Assembly (NCBI RefSeq): GCF_014203155.1
Contig: NZ_JACHIK010000016.1
Coordinates: forward strand, 1-64,000
Length of the DNA stretch: 64,000 bases
Direction: 5' to 3'
Source of the DNA: Shinella fusca
GTDB taxonomy: Bacteria; Pseudomonadota; Alphaproteobacteria; Rhizobiales; Rhizobiaceae
Shown here: piece after piece, positions 52,643 to 62,815 of the stretch
Position numbering within the stretch: the first letter of the stretch is position 1
Layout of the letters: the number at the start of each line of letters is the position of its first letter
Notes under the pieces: model-generated
Told to the model about the DNA's origin: nothing
The model's input: the letters and a program-made list of their open reading frames with translations, nothing else
The model's database searches: none
Made by a program: the position numbers and the translations under genes

Positions 52643-53225
52643 CGAGGTCCTGCACTATATCAACGGCGTCTACCTGCTCGTGCGCCAGAAGCAGGAGGGC
52701 TTCGGCTGGCTGGACCTGACACCGCGCGGGCTTGCCCGCTCCTTCTGGTCCTTCGTCTGGTGCCTGCCGGCCTTCGCCGTCATCTGGGCCTCCTGGCGGC
52801 TCTATTATATCGCCGGCATGCCGGCCGGCACCGCCGCCGGCCCCGTGTTCCTGGTCAAGCTGCTGGTGATCGACGTGCTCGGCTGGCTGTTGCCGCTCGC
52901 GCTCGTCACCGCGCTCGCGCCGGTGCTCGGCTACGGCAAGCATCTTCTCGTCCTGCTGACGGCGAGCAACTGGATTTCCGTGCCCTTCACCTACGCCGCG
53001 GCGCTCCCCTTCGCGCTCTCGCTGATCCTGCCCGCCACGGCGCCTTTCGCAGGGCTCCTGCTCTATGCCGTCTTCGGCGCGAGCGTGATGCTGCAATTCC
53101 GCCTTCTGTGGATGTGCCTCGGCAAGCAGACGCTGCTCTCCGCCGCCATCACGGCGCTCTTCGTGCTGCCGCCGATGATCGTCGGGCAGGAATTGCAGCG
53201 CCTCCTCGGCACGCTGCCGGGCTGA
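52629..53225 (+). CDS. Uncharacterised membrane protein overlapping dapE
   Basis: 198-aa polytopic protein with five to six hydrophobic helices after a short cytoplasmic N-terminus (MPWLDEVLHYINGVYLLVRQKQEGFGWLDLTPRGLARS). No family is recognised with certainty, though similar proteins stand next to dapE in other rhizobia as far as I recall. Its start lies inside the dapE 3' end (14-nt overlap), so it is translated from the dap message. Convergent with truA (7 nt apart). Confidence 0.82.
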   Translation: MPWLDEVLHYINGVYLLVRQKQEGFGWLDLTPRGLARSFWSFVWCLPAFAVIWASWRLYYIAGMPAGTAAGPVFLVKLLVIDVLGWLLPLALVTALAPVLGYGKHLLVLLTASNWISVPFTYAAALPFALSLILPATAPFAGLLLYAVFGASVMLQFRLLWMCLGKQTLLSAAITALFVLPPMIVGQELQRLLGTLPG

Positions 53226-53232
53226 CCTTTTC

Positions 53233-53976
53233 TCAGTAGTCGACGGCGAGGAAATAGAGGCCGTCCGGCGGGGCGACGGGGCCGCAGGCCTTGCGGTCGC
53301 GCGCTTCCAGCGCCGCGCGCACGTCGTCCACCGACCACTTGCCCTCGCCCGCCAGCTTCAGCGTACCGGCGAAGGAGCGGATCTGGTTGTGCAGGAAGCT
53401 CTGCGCCGAGACGCGGATCTCGATGAGGTCGCCGCTGCGCGTCACGTCCAGCCGGTCGATGGTGCGCACGGGGCTGTTCGCCTGGCACTGGGCGGCGCGG
53501 AAGGTGGTGAAATCGTGCCTGCCGACCAGCATCTGTCCTGCCGCATGCATCGCCTCGTGGTCGAGGTCCCGGGCGACGAACCACGCGCGGTTCGCCTCCA
53601 GCGCCAGCGGCGCCTTGCGCGAGATGATGCGATAAAGATAGTGCCGCTTCTTCGCGGAGAAGCGCGCGTCGAAATCCTCCGGCACCTCGGCCGCGTCGAG
53701 AATGGCGACCCGCTCTCCCGCCATGCCGAGATGCGCGTTGAGGGCGTTGCGGAGCGTGTGTTCCTTCCATTGCCGCGACAGGTCGGCATGGGCGACCTGC
53801 CCCATGGCGTGGACGCCGGAATCCGTGCGCCCCGCGCCGCGGATCGAGACGGTCTCACCCGTCAGCGACAGGATCGCCGCCTCGATGGCGCCCTGCACGG
53901 AAGGGCCGTTCTCCTGCCGCTGCCAGCCGACATAGGGCGTGCCGTCATATTCGATCAGCAGGCGATAGCGCGGCAT
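53233..53976 (-). CDS. truA: tRNA pseudouridine(38-40) synthase TruA
   Basis: 247-aa pseudouridine synthase acting on the tRNA anticodon stem-loop. The catalytic aspartate is in [15 protein letters not shown], and the N-terminal [18 protein letters not shown] is diagnostic. It is the last gene of a def-fmt-truA run; its ATG shares one base with the fmt stop codon (TGATG), so translation is coupled. Confidence 0.96.
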   Translation of the reverse strand: MPRYRLLIEYDGTPYVGWQRQENGPSVQGAIEAAILSLTGETVSIRGAGRTDSGVHAMGQVAHADLSRQWKEHTLRNALNAHLGMAGERVAILDAAEVPEDFDARFSAKKRHYLYRIISRKAPLALEANRAWFVARDLDHEAMHAAGQMLVGRHDFTTFRAAQCQANSPVRTIDRLDVTRSGDLIEIRVSAQSFLHNQIRSFAGTLKLAGEGKWSVDDVRAALEARDRKACGPVAPPDGLYFLAVDY

Positions 53977-54911
53977 CAGGAAAGGACCGCGCCGGCCGCA
54001 ACCGGCGTGCCGCGCAGGAAATCGGCCGCATCGAGCGCCTTGCCGCCGGCCTTCTGCAACCGCAGGAGCCGCACGGCGCCCTCGCCGCAGGCGACCGTCA
54101 GGCGGTCGTCGAGCACGGTGCCGGCCGGTGCCGCGCCGTCGGCCCGCTCGCTCGCCAGCACCTTCACGCGCTCGGGTTTGCCGGCGGCGTGAAGCTCGAA
54201 CCAGGCGCCCGGCGCGGGCGAGAGGCCGCGGATATGGTTGTGGACGTCCCGTGCAGGACGGGAGAAATCGATGCGGGTCTCGGCCTTGTCGATCTTGGCG
54301 GCATAGACGACGCCCTCTTCGGCCTGCGGCGTCAGCGGCAGGTCGCCGGCTTCCAGCTTGGCCATCGCCTCGGCCATCAGCGCACCGCCGGCTTCCATCA
54401 GCGCGTCGTGCAATTCGCCCGCCGTCATCTCCTCCGGGATCGCCACGCGGCGGATGAGCGCGACGGGGCCGGTATCGAGGCCCTTATCCATCTTCATGAC
54501 CATCATGCCGGTCTCGCCGTCGCCCGCCATGATCGCCCGCTGGATGGGCGCGGCACCGCGCCAGCGCGGCAGCAGCGAGGCATGGCCGTTATAGCAGCCG
54601 AGCCGCGTGCCGGTGAGGATCGCCTCCGGCAGGAGAAGGCCGTAGGCGACGACAACGGCGACGTCGGCCTTCAACGCACGGAAGGCCTCGCGGTCTTCCC
54701 CGGCGCGGAAATTGACGGGCGTGAAGACGGGGATGCCGCGCCGTTCGGCTTCCTGATGGATAGGGGATTTCACCAGTTCGAGGCCGCGGCGGCCGGCCGG
54801 GCGCGGCGGCTGCGAATAGACGGCGACGATCTCGTGGCCGGCGTCTGCGAGCGCCGTCAGCGTCGGGACGGAAAAGGCCGGCGTGCCCATGAAGATGATG
54901 CGAAGGGCCAT
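53976..54911 (-). CDS. fmt: Methionyl-tRNA formyltransferase
   Basis: 311-aa enzyme that formylates initiator Met-tRNA. The N-terminal formyltransferase domain has [14 protein letters not shown], and the catalytic-loop region [17 protein letters not shown] contains the conserved Asn/His pair; the C-terminal beta-barrel domain starts about 210. It lies 38 nt after def and overlaps truA by one base. Peptide deformylase and Fmt act on the same formyl group at the start and end of the initiation cycle. Confidence 0.96.
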   Translation of the reverse strand: MALRIIFMGTPAFSVPTLTALADAGHEIVAVYSQPPRPAGRRGLELVKSPIHQEAERRGIPVFTPVNFRAGEDREAFRALKADVAVVVAYGLLLPEAILTGTRLGCYNGHASLLPRWRGAAPIQRAIMAGDGETGMMVMKMDKGLDTGPVALIRRVAIPEEMTAGELHDALMEAGGALMAEAMAKLEAGDLPLTPQAEEGVVYAAKIDKAETRIDFSRPARDVHNHIRGLSPAPGAWFELHAAGKPERVKVLASERADGAAPAGTVLDDRLTVACGEGAVRLLRLQKAGGKALDAADFLRGTPVAAGAVLS

Positions 54912-54949
54912 CGGTCAGCCTCCGTTATCTGGAAAGCGGCAGCGGCCCC

Positions 54950-55474
54950 TCAGAGCGCCTTGCTGCCGCGCAGCTTCGCCGCCTTGGTGAACTTGCGGAT
55001 CACCATTTCGCGCTTCAGCTTGGAAATATGGTCGATGAACAGGATGCCGTTCAGGTGGTCGATCTCGTGCTGGAGGCAGGTCGCGAGCAGGCCGTCGGCC
55101 TCCGTCATCTGCTCCCGGCCCTCGGCGTCGAGATGCCTGACCTTGATCTTCGCCGGGCGCTCGACCTCGGCATAGTAATCCGGGATCGAAAGGCAGCCTT
55201 CCTCGTAGACCGAGCGCTCGTCGGAGGACGAGACGATCTCCGGGTTGATGAAGACGAGCGGCGTCTTGTCGTCGCCTTCCTTGGACACGTCCAGCACCAG
55301 CATGCGGCGCGGCACGCCGATCTGGATGGCGGCAAGGCCGATGCCGGGCGCGTCGTACATCGTCTCCAGCATGTCGGCGGCGAGCTTCTTGACCTCGCCA
55401 TCCACGGTCTCGATGGGTTTCGAGGCCTGGCGAAGGATCGGATCGGGAAGGATAATCAGCGGCTTGATGGTCAT
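54950..55474 (-). CDS. def: Peptide deformylase
   Basis: 174-aa iron/zinc metalloenzyme that removes the N-formyl group from new proteins. All three motifs are present: [10 protein letters not shown] (motif 1), [10 protein letters not shown] (motif 2 with the metal-binding cysteine) and QHEIDHLNG (motif 3 with both histidines and the catalytic glutamate). First gene of the def-fmt-truA operon; divergent from rmuC across 111 nt. Confidence 0.97.
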   Translation of the reverse strand: MTIKPLIILPDPILRQASKPIETVDGEVKKLAADMLETMYDAPGIGLAAIQIGVPRRMLVLDVSKEGDDKTPLVFINPEIVSSSDERSVYEEGCLSIPDYYAEVERPAKIKVRHLDAEGREQMTEADGLLATCLQHEIDHLNGILFIDHISKLKREMVIRKFTKAAKLRGSKAL

Positions 55475-55585
55475 GCGCCTCCTTAGCGCGCTTTGCCGGC
55501 GCTTTCAATCGACTTCGCCCGTTTCGCCGGCGATTTGTTCACGTTATGATCTGGTTTTTGCCGCAATCCGTGCTATGGTCGCCGC

Positions 55586-56779
55586 ATGATCGATCCCGCG
55601 TCCGATGCCTTCCTCGCCTCCCTTCCCGACCGGCTCGGCGGCCCGCTGCCGGCCTTCGTATTGCTTGCGGCCGGCATTCTCGCCGTCTTCGGCCTCCTCT
55701 CGGCCCGGCGCAGCCATGCCCGGCAGCGGCAGGCCGCGGCGATGGCGGAGCTGCGCTTTGCCGAACTCCTCAGGGCGCAGACCGAGATGCAGGGCCGCGT
55801 CGCCGCCATGGCCGAGGTGTTCGGCGCCAAGCAGTCCGAGACCAACCAGGCGATCAACGCCCGGCTCGACGGGCTGACGCAGCGGCTCGGCCAGTCGATG
55901 TCCGAGCAGACCCGCGCGACGCACGAGAACCTGCGCCGCCTGCAGGAGCGCCTCGCCGTGATCGACACGGCGCAGACCAACATCCAGTCGCTGGCAAAGG
56001 ACGTGGTCGGCCTTCAGGCGATCCTCTCCAACAAGCAGACGCGCGGCGCCTTCGGCCAGTCGCGCATGGAGACGATCATCGCCGACGCGCTGCCGGCGGG
56101 CGCCTACCAGTTCCAGGCGCAGCTTTCCAACGGCGTCAGGCCCGACTGCACGATCCGCATGCCGAACGGCCAGCCGCCGCTCGTCGTCGACGCGAAGTTT
56201 CCGCTGGAGGCGTGGAACGCCCTTTCGGACGGCCGCCCGCCCGAGGCGGCGAAGGCCGCCGCCCAGCAGTTCCGCCGCGACATGGAGGTGCATATCCGCG
56301 ATATCGCGGAAAAATACCTCATCGCCGGCGAGACGCAGGACACCGCCTTCCTCTTCGTGCCGTCGGAATCGATCTTCGCCAGCATCCACGAGAATTTCGA
56401 GGGCGTCGTGCAGCGGGCGCACCGCGCGCGCATCGTCATCGTCTCGCCCTCGCTGCTGATGCTCTCCGTGCAGGTGCTCCAGGCGCTCCTCAAGGACCAG
56501 CGCATGCGCGAGCAGGCTCATGTCATCCAGGGCGAGGTCGGGCGGCTGATGGACGACCTGACGCGGCTCGACGACCGGGTGCGCAAGCTCGCCGGCCACT
56601 TTTCCGCCGCGCAGAAGGACGTCGAGCAGATCCTCACCTCGACGGAGAAGCTGGCGCGGCGCGGCGCACGCATCGGCGACATGGAATTCGAGGCCGCCGC
56701 GCCCCTTTCGCAGCCGGCGGAGAAGGCCGTCGAGAGCCGGACGGGCCAGTTGCGGCTGAGGGTGGTTGACGAAGACTGA
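55586..56779 (+). CDS. rmuC: DNA recombination protein RmuC
   Basis: 397-aa protein with an N-terminal membrane helix (about 18-38), a coiled-coil region (about 45-140) and the RmuC nuclease-like domain (about 160-350), with [10 protein letters not shown] and [18 protein letters not shown] typical. RmuC limits inversions at short repeats in E. coli; the fold belongs to the PD-(D/E)XK superfamily. The start at 55586 (MIDPASD) keeps the membrane anchor; an overlapping frame from 55546 is a shadow. rbsK follows after 42 nt in the same direction. Confidence 0.9.
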   Translation: MIDPASDAFLASLPDRLGGPLPAFVLLAAGILAVFGLLSARRSHARQRQAAAMAELRFAELLRAQTEMQGRVAAMAEVFGAKQSETNQAINARLDGLTQRLGQSMSEQTRATHENLRRLQERLAVIDTAQTNIQSLAKDVVGLQAILSNKQTRGAFGQSRMETIIADALPAGAYQFQAQLSNGVRPDCTIRMPNGQPPLVVDAKFPLEAWNALSDGRPPEAAKAAAQQFRRDMEVHIRDIAEKYLIAGETQDTAFLFVPSESIFASIHENFEGVVQRAHRARIVIVSPSLLMLSVQVLQALLKDQRMREQAHVIQGEVGRLMDDLTRLDDRVRKLAGHFSAAQKDVEQILTSTEKLARRGARIGDMEFEAAAPLSQPAEKAVESRTGQLRLRVVDED

Positions 56780-56821
56780 CCGCCCGGGCATCGTCCGGCG
56801 GAAACGACAAGGGACGCTCTC

Positions 56822-57721
56822 ATGATCACCGTCTTCGGCTCCATCAACATGGACCTCATCGCCACGCCCGAACGCCTGCCGAAGCCGGGCGAGACGGTGC
56901 TGGGCACCAGCTTCACCACCGCCGCCGGCGGCAAGGGGGCCAACCAGGCGCTCGCCGCCCGCCGCGCCGGAGCCATGGTACGCATGGCGGGGGCCGTCGG
57001 CGACGACCAGATGGGAAGCCAGGCGCTCGCCCTCCTCGCCGACGCCGCCGTCGACCTCAACGCCGTGCGCTCGGCCGCCGAGGCGACCGGCACCGCCCAT
57101 ATCCTCGTCGCCGCCGACGGCGAGAATGTCATCGTCGTGGTGCCCGGCGCCAACGGCACGGTCACGGACGAGGACGCCAGGCGCACGGTCGCGGCCATGT
57201 CGCGCGGCGACTACCTGATGCTGCAGTTCGAAATCCCCGATGCCGCCATCGAGGCCGCGCTTGCGAGCGCGAAGGCCAAGGGCGTCATCTCGATCATGAA
57301 CATCGCCCCCTTCAAGGCCGAGGCCGAACGGATCGGTGCGATGGCGGACATCCTCGTGGCCAACGAGACGGAATTCGACCTCTTCGTCGGCAAGGGCGAG
57401 CTCTCGGCGGAAGCGCGCGAGGCGACCATGCGGGCGCTGCATTCCGAAAGCGGGCAGACGATCATCGTGACGCTCGGCGCGGACGGCGTCGTCGCCATCC
57501 ACAAGAACGAAGTGCACCGTGCCGCGGGCCTTGCCATCGAGCCGGTCGACACGGTCGGGGCAGGCGATACGTTCTGCGGCTATCTCGCCGCCTCGCTCGA
57601 TGCGGGCCTCACCTTCGGCAAGGCGCTGCGCCGGGCGGCCGTCGCCGGCTCGCTCGCCTGCCTCAAGCCGGGCGCGCAGCCCTCCATCCCCTTCGCCCGC
57701 GCCGTCGACGCCAGGATCTAG
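56822..57721 (+). CDS. rbsK: Ribokinase
   Basis: 299-aa PfkB-family sugar kinase. Ribokinase features: N-terminal [21 protein letters not shown], substrate motif [18 protein letters not shown], and catalytic [14 protein letters not shown] with the aspartate base. It phosphorylates ribose at O5 to feed the pentose phosphate pathway. No rbs transport genes are adjacent, but a nucleoside hydrolase 3 kb downstream could supply ribose. Confidence 0.92.
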   Translation: MITVFGSINMDLIATPERLPKPGETVLGTSFTTAAGGKGANQALAARRAGAMVRMAGAVGDDQMGSQALALLADAAVDLNAVRSAAEATGTAHILVAADGENVIVVVPGANGTVTDEDARRTVAAMSRGDYLMLQFEIPDAAIEAALASAKAKGVISIMNIAPFKAEAERIGAMADILVANETEFDLFVGKGELSAEAREATMRALHSESGQTIIVTLGADGVVAIHKNEVHRAAGLAIEPVDTVGAGDTFCGYLAASLDAGLTFGKALRRAAVAGSLACLKPGAQPSIPFARAVDARI

Positions 57722-58017
57722 GATGCGCCAGGGGCCGTCCCTCGCGGCCCCTCGGCGTCGCATCCGGCAAACGGCCCGTCGCAGACAGCGCAAGGCCTGA
57801 AAATTCAGCCGCTTGGGTAACTTCCAATTCCCTAATTTGGCTATTTATTAATATTCTATCGGTTACTGAAGTCCTCAGACTTCCGCATTCCCTTCCGGGG
57901 CGCGGCCCGTCTCTGGCGCTGGTCGCGCGCCCCGCCCTCCATGATGGAGACCACCCCGCAAAAGAATGTGCCTCCTCGCGGCCGTCCGCCGCGAGTGTCT
58001 TTCATCGTGAGGATTTC

Positions 58018-60360
58018 ATGTTCAAGTTCCAGGCCAAGTCGCTCGCGACGAAGCTCATCGCGGTCACCGGCGGCACGATCGCCCTGGTGATGCTCGCTTC
58101 CAACACCGTGCTGATCAGCCAGACCCAGGATCGCGTCGCCGAGCTCGTCTATGCGCAGGCCGATTCCGAGGCCAAGGCGATCGCATCCGACGTCGCGACG
58201 GATATCGGCCAGCTTGCGAGCGCGGCGCGCTCCATGGCGGGCGTCATCGAACAAGGCCAGGCCGGCGGCCATTTCGACCGCAAGGAAGTGGTCGACATCA
58301 TCAAGGCCAATGCCGAGAAGAACAGCTTCGCGCTCGGAAGCTGGTTCGCCGAGGAGCCGAACGCCTTCGACGGCAAGTCCCGCGAGCTTTCCGAGAACAC
58401 CGAGACCGGCACCTTCAAGGACGGCTCGTTCAACCCCTACTGGACGAAGCGCAAGGACGGCTCGATCGCGCTGTCGACCTTCGAGTCCGACTACAAGGCC
58501 GAATGGTATGCGCTGGCCGCCCAGAGCGGCAAGGGCGCGATGAGCCAGCCCTACCAGGAAAGCTCGACCGGCGAAGGCTTCACCATGGCCTCGATCGCCT
58601 ATCCCGTCGTGGTTGGCGGCAAGCGCATCGGCGTCACCGGCGTCGACGTCTCGCTGAAGACGCTCTACGAGAAGCTCAGCCAGCTGCGGCCGTTCGGCGA
58701 GGGCCGCGTCCTCCTCCTGTCGCAGACCGGCAAGTGGATCGTCGCGCCGACCGCCGAACTCCTGATGAAGGAATATGACGGCGCCGGCCTCGACATCGTC
58801 AAGCAGGCGATCTCCAGCGGCAAGCCGGAGCGCATCGAGAACCTGAGCTTCGACGAGCTCGCCACCTTCGACCGCGTCGTCTATCCGTTCGCGCTGCCCG
58901 ACATCAACACGACCTGGGTCGTGCTGGTCGACGTGCCGCATGCGGCGATCAACGCGCCGGTGCGCGACCAGACCTATATCATGATCGCCGGCGGCCTGAT
59001 CGTCCTTGCCACGGTGCTGGCGGGCCTCTACTTCGCCGTCCGCTTCCTCGTCCAGAAGCCGCTCGCCGGCCTCGTCAGCGGCGTCGACACGCTCAGCAAC
59101 GGCATCTATACTCAGCCCATCGCCGGCCAGGACCGCTCGGACGAGACAGGCGCGGTCGCCAAGGCGCTGGAAGGCTTCCGCCACCAGCTCGCCGACACCA
59201 AGCGTCTGGAGGCCGAGGCCAACAGCCAGCGCCAGATGACCGAGGCCGAGCGCAGCCGCTCGGAAGCCGAACGGGCCGAATCGGGCGCCCTCCAGCGCGA
59301 CATCGTCGCCCGCCTTGCCGACGGCCTTGCCCAGCTTTCCTCCGGCAACCTGACCTTCCGTCTTTCCGGCGATTTCCCGGGCGAATACGGCAAGCTGAAG
59401 ACCGACTTCAACTCGGCCATCGCCAGCCTCGAGGAGACGATCCAGACGGTCAACGCCTCGGTCGGCAATATCGGCGGCGGCACCGGGGAGATCTCCAAGG
59501 GCGCGGCCGACCTGTCGCACCGCACCGAGCAGCAGGCGGCAAGCCTCGAAGAGACCGCGGCGGCACTCGACCAGCTCACCTCGCAGGTCAATTCCAGCGC
59601 GGAGAACGCCCGCGTCGCCGCGAAATCCGTGGAGACGGCGAACGACGACGCCAGCAAGTCCGGCGAAGTGGTCCAGAAGGCGATCGACGCCATGCGCGGC
59701 ATCGAGCAGTCCTCGCGGGAGATTTCCAACATCATCGGCGTCATCGACGACATCGCCTTCCAGACGAACCTCCTCGCCCTCAATGCCGGCGTGGAAGCGG
59801 CGCGTGCCGGTGAAGCAGGCAAGGGCTTTGCGGTCGTGGCGCAGGAAGTGCGCGAGCTCGCCCAGCGCTCGGCCAACGCCGCCAAGGAGATCAAGACGCT
59901 GATCAACACCTCCGAGGGGCAGGTGCGCGAAGGCGTCGACCTCGTCGGCAAGGCCGGCGGCGCGCTGGAGAACATCGCCGAGCAGGTCAACCAGATCAAC
60001 GGCCTCATCCGCCAGATCTCCTCCTCGGCCTCCGAACAGGCCGTCGGCCTCAAGGAGATCAACGCCGCCGTCAACCAGATGGACCAGGTGACCCAGCAGA
60101 ACGCCGCGATGGTGGAGGAAACCACCGCCGCCTCCATGGCGCTCAACGACGAGGCCCAGACGCTGAAATCGCTCGTCGCCCGCTTCCGCGCCGGCGTCGC
60201 CGCCATGGCCACCGCCCAGCCGGTGCAGCAGCAGGCTTCCGTCCGCCGCGACGTCCAGCCCCAGCGCACCGCCTACCAGCCCCCGCGCACGCCCGCCCGC
60301 GCCACACCCCAGGTCGCCGGCAACACGGCGCTTGCGCAGGACGACTGGGAAGAGTTCTGA
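58018..60360 (+). CDS. Methyl-accepting chemotaxis protein with Cache-type sensor
   Basis: 780-aa transducer. TM1 (about 15-37), a large periplasmic double-Cache-like domain (about 40-315) with [16 protein letters not shown] and [21 protein letters not shown]2 (about 322-344), HAMP regions (about 345-475) and the signalling domain with [21 protein letters not shown]. It ends DDWEEF after a Pro/Gln-rich flexible linker (about 735-775), giving a CheR/CheB tether. Cache sensors of this sort often bind amino or organic acids; the ligand is unknown. The 296-nt gap before it (57722-58017) includes an AT-rich stretch (57825-57870) that may hold the promoter; nothing else was recognised there. Confidence 0.92.
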   Translation: MFKFQAKSLATKLIAVTGGTIALVMLASNTVLISQTQDRVAELVYAQADSEAKAIASDVATDIGQLASAARSMAGVIEQGQAGGHFDRKEVVDIIKANAEKNSFALGSWFAEEPNAFDGKSRELSENTETGTFKDGSFNPYWTKRKDGSIALSTFESDYKAEWYALAAQSGKGAMSQPYQESSTGEGFTMASIAYPVVVGGKRIGVTGVDVSLKTLYEKLSQLRPFGEGRVLLLSQTGKWIVAPTAELLMKEYDGAGLDIVKQAISSGKPERIENLSFDELATFDRVVYPFALPDINTTWVVLVDVPHAAINAPVRDQTYIMIAGGLIVLATVLAGLYFAVRFLVQKPLAGLVSGVDTLSNGIYTQPIAGQDRSDETGAVAKALEGFRHQLADTKRLEAEANSQRQMTEAERSRSEAERAESGALQRDIVARLADGLAQLSSGNLTFRLSGDFPGEYGKLKTDFNSAIASLEETIQTVNASVGNIGGGTGEISKGAADLSHRTEQQAASLEETAAALDQLTSQVNSSAENARVAAKSVETANDDASKSGEVVQKAIDAMRGIEQSSREISNIIGVIDDIAFQTNLLALNAGVEAARAGEAGKGFAVVAQEVRELAQRSANAAKEIKTLINTSEGQVREGVDLVGKAGGALENIAEQVNQINGLIRQISSSASEQAVGLKEINAAVNQMDQVTQQNAAMVEETTAASMALNDEAQTLKSLVARFRAGVAAMATAQPVQQQASVRRDVQPQRTAYQPPRTPARATPQVAGNTALAQDDWEEF

Positions 60361-60382
60361 GCCACGGCTCAGGTAAAAAAGG

Positions 60383-60411
60383 AAAGGCCGGCGGAAACGC
60401 CGGCCTTTTTT
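60383..60411 (+). terminator. Terminator after the chemoreceptor gene
   Basis: An 11-bp stem (AAAGGCCGGCG at 60383-60393 with CGCCGGCCTTT at 60398-60408), a GAAA tetraloop and a T tract to 60411. Strong rho-independent terminator 22 nt after the stop. Confidence 0.93.
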
Positions 60412-60462
60412 GTTGGCGGGCTGTCACTTCGCCAGCGCATAGGATGCGCCGTGTTGATGGGT

Positions 60463-60481
60463 GCTCGGGTCAAGCCAGAGG
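60463..60481. repeat. Degenerate intergenic repeat copy
   Basis: GCTCGGGTCAAGCCAGAGG resembles the CTCGGGTCAAGCCCGAGG palindrome with one or two changes, and pairs with the partial copy at 774-790. It lies between the chemoreceptor terminator and the small protein gene. Confidence 0.3.
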
Positions 60482-60495
60482 TCGACCCGCCGCCG

Positions 60496-60855
60496 CTACT
60501 TCCGTTCCGACGGCTGCGCCTGCAGGCGGCCGCGGGAGCGGGTGCGGGTGGCGTTTGCGAGGCGCTGGGCGGCTTCCTTCAGTTCCGCTTCGGAAAAGAG
60601 GGGCTGGTACTCGGGGCGCAGCATCAGGGCTTCCATGGAGAGCTCGGGCTTGCCGGCGTCGAGCAGGCGTTCGAGGCCGGTGGTGCCGGGCTTGAAGACG
60701 AGTTCTTTTGCCGCCGCCACGCCACCGTTGAGCAGGACGAAGCGGCGCAGCAGGACCGGGCGGAAGCCGAGGGCGGAGAAACGGTCGTAAAGGCCCATCA
60801 TCTCCGCATGGAAGGCCGCTTCGGCGCCCTTTCCGGCGATGCGGGGCCCGCGCAT
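60496..60855 (-). CDS. Small uncharacterised protein coupled to nucleoside hydrolase
   Basis: 119-aa soluble protein, mostly helical by composition, with a basic C-terminal tail (NATRTRSRGRLQAQPSERK). No family recognised. Its ATG at 60855 overlaps the TGA of the nucleoside hydrolase gene (ATGA), the strongest argument that it is real and that the open frame upstream to 60954 is a shadow. It contains no cysteine and no membrane helix. The operon context hints at nucleoside or base handling, but nothing in the sequence shows this. Confidence 0.75.
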   Translation of the reverse strand: MRGPRIAGKGAEAAFHAEMMGLYDRFSALGFRPVLLRRFVLLNGGVAAAKELVFKPGTTGLERLLDAGKPELSMEALMLRPEYQPLFSEAELKEAAQRLANATRTRSRGRLQAQPSERK

Positions 60856-61796
60856 CAAAGGCGCCCGACCCGCTCGGTCAGCAGCGCGAAGAAGCCGTCG
60901 GCGTCGACGTCCTTCATCACCAGCGCATTGTGGTTGCGGCCGGTGACCTGCCACCAGTCCACCACCGTCATGCCGACCGTAAGGGGCGAGGCCGTCTCGA
61001 CCTCGACATTGCAGTTACGCCCGGCGAAGAGCTCGGGCTTCAGGAGATAGGCGATGACCGTCGGGTCATGCAGCGGGCCGCCGTCGGAGCCGTATTTTTC
61101 CACGTCGAAGCGCTCGAAGAAATCGAGCATTTCGACGAGGGCCTTGGCCGGACGGCTGCCGATGGCGCGCAGTTTCTCGACGCGGCTCTTCAGCGTCAGT
61201 ACCTTGTGGGTGACGTCGAGCGGCATCATGACGATGGGAATGCCAGCCTTGAAGACGGCGGCGGCCGCCTCCGGGTCGACATAGACGTTGAATTCGGCGG
61301 CCGGCGTGATGTTGCCGCCCTCGAAGAAGCCGCCGCCCATCATGACGAGCTCGCGCACGCGCCCGGCGATCTCCGGGGCCTTTTTCAGGGCGAGCGCGAT
61401 GTTGGTGAGCGGGCCGAGCGTGCAGAGCGTCACCGTGCCGGCCGGCTCGCGCTTCAGCGTCTCGACGATGAAATCGACGGCGTGCTGGGCCTGAAGCGGC
61501 ATCTGCGGTTCGTGCAGCTCCGGGCCGTCGAGGCCGGTCTTGCCGTGCACATGCTCGGCGGTGATCAGCGGGCGGGCGATCGGCCTGTCGGCGCCGGCGA
61601 AGACCTTCACCTCCGGCCGGGAGCAGAATTCCAGGATGATGCGGGCATTGGTGGAGGTGCGTTCCAGCGGCACGTTGCCGGCGACCGTGGTGATGCCGAG
61701 GATATCGAGTTCGGGACTGCCGAGCGCCAGCATGATCGCGGCGGCGTCGTCCTGGCCGGGATCCGTGTCGATGATGATTTTCCGTGGCTCAGACAT
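60855..61796 (-). CDS. Inosine-uridine preferring nucleoside hydrolase
   Basis: 313-aa calcium-dependent nucleoside hydrolase that releases ribose and base from nucleosides. The N-terminal signature is DTDPGQDDA (10-18) with the metal-binding aspartates, followed by the typical VVMMPLDVTHKVL motif and a C-terminal DPTVIAYL aspartate/histidine region. Pyrimidine versus purine preference cannot be read safely. It is translationally coupled to the small unknown gene downstream and is divergent from hsp20. Confidence 0.92.
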   Translation of the reverse strand: MSEPRKIIIDTDPGQDDAAAIMLALGSPELDILGITTVAGNVPLERTSTNARIILEFCSRPEVKVFAGADRPIARPLITAEHVHGKTGLDGPELHEPQMPLQAQHAVDFIVETLKREPAGTVTLCTLGPLTNIALALKKAPEIAGRVRELVMMGGGFFEGGNITPAAEFNVYVDPEAAAAVFKAGIPIVMMPLDVTHKVLTLKSRVEKLRAIGSRPAKALVEMLDFFERFDVEKYGSDGGPLHDPTVIAYLLKPELFAGRNCNVEVETASPLTVGMTVVDWWQVTGRNHNALVMKDVDADGFFALLTERVGRL

Positions 61797-61860
61797 GCCG
61801 TCCCGTTCCTTCCTTGTCTCGTTCTTGGCCCGCGCGACGCAGGCGAAGCGGCGACTATAT

Positions 61861-61881
61861 TTGCGAAATCGCGCTTCGCAA
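61861..61881. promoter_or_regulatory. Inverted repeat upstream of hsp20
   Basis: TTGCGAA and TTCGCAA flank 7 nt, immediately after CTATAT (61855-61860), a possible -10. It is about 95 nt before the hsp20 start and 65 nt before the nucleoside hydrolase start. It is not a CIRCE element and no ROSE-type thermometer pattern was seen at the ribosome-binding site. Confidence 0.4.
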
Positions 61882-61976
61882 GCGTCTTGCGCGGCAGGCG
61901 CTCAATCCCCATATTGCGCCCGTCGGGATGCCGAACCGGGTCCCGCCAAAGTCGCTTGAAGCCAAGGACTGGACCG

Positions 61977-62408
61977 ATGTCACGCATACCCACCTTCACG
62001 AGCCCGCTGCTGCTGGGTTTCGACGCCATGGAAAAGACCCTTGAGCGCATCGCCAAGGGCAATGACGGCTATCCCCCGTACAATATCGAGCGGCTGCGGC
62101 CGGACGGCGAGACGGGCGAGCCCGATCGCCTGCGCATCACGCTCGCCGTCGCCGGGTTCTCCGAGGAGGACCTTGACGTGACGACGGAGGAAAACCAGCT
62201 CGTCATCCGCGGGCGCCAGAGCGAAAGCGGCGAGCGCGACTATCTTTACCGCGGCATCGCCGCGCGCCAGTTCCAGCGCACCTTCGTGCTTGCCGACGGC
62301 ATGCGCGTCTCGGGCGCCGAACTGAAGAACGGCCTCCTGTCGGTCGACCTCGTCCGGCCGGAGCCGGTGCGCATGGTAAAGAAAATTAACATTTCCGTAC
62401 CAGACTAG
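61977..62408 (+). CDS. Small heat-shock protein Hsp20
   Basis: 143-aa alpha-crystallin-type chaperone that holds unfolding proteins. The crystallin domain (about 38-128) has YNIERL, ITLAVAGFSEEDLDVTTEENQLVIRG and the A-x-x-x-n-G-x-L-type motif GAELKNGLLSVDL. The C-terminal I-x-I motif is INI in KKINISVPD. The start at 61977 (MSRIPTF) fits class A rhizobial sHsps; the frame is open far upstream. DUF1150 follows after 131 nt, a pairing conserved in the Rhizobiales. Confidence 0.93.
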   Translation: MSRIPTFTSPLLLGFDAMEKTLERIAKGNDGYPPYNIERLRPDGETGEPDRLRITLAVAGFSEEDLDVTTEENQLVIRGRQSESGERDYLYRGIAARQFQRTFVLADGMRVSGAELKNGLLSVDLVRPEPVRMVKKINISVPD

Positions 62409-62539
62409 AGCATGAGCCGTTCCTGCGGGAACACCCGCCGGACCGTTTCGCGCATAACCTGATTGCCGAGCGACCGATGGGCCATGGTGGCCGTTGGCGC
62501 CGGCGGCCGGCAGGTGCCGGCATTGCCATGGAGGCAAAA

Positions 62540-62797
62540 ATGGGCCTGAAAACCGTAATCCCCGCCGTTTCGAAGGCGGATCTCGCGCATCTCGGCGCCG
62601 GCGAAGTCGGCTATATCCGCAAGATGAAGGCCGACGAAGTCTCGCGCGTCTTCCCGGAAGCCCCGGAGATCGATCCGAGCCTCGACCTGTGGGCGCTGTT
62701 CGGCGCGGACGGCACGCCGATCCTGCTGACCGACAACCGTTCGAGCACCTTCTACAAGGCGGCCGAGGACGACCTGCGCACCGTCAGCCTGCACTGA
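62540..62797 (+). CDS. DUF1150 family protein
   Basis: 85-aa protein of unknown function; DUF1150 is found mainly in alphaproteobacteria next to Hsp20 genes. Family features include LGAGEVGYIRKMKADEV and LWALFGADGTPILLTDN. The start at 62540 (MGLKTV) is preferred over 62477 or 62528 because GGAGG lies 6 nt before it. Possibly a heat-shock or stress co-factor, from context alone. Confidence 0.87.
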   Translation: MGLKTVIPAVSKADLAHLGAGEVGYIRKMKADEVSRVFPEAPEIDPSLDLWALFGADGTPILLTDNRSSTFYKAAEDDLRTVSLH

Positions 62798-62815
62798 TCC
62801 GATGTAAGCCTTCCG

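Noticed and set aside
55544-57793. Minus-strand open frame (749 codons) across rmuC and rbsK
   Set aside because: It spans two certain genes and their gap with shadow-type composition and no recognisable domain.
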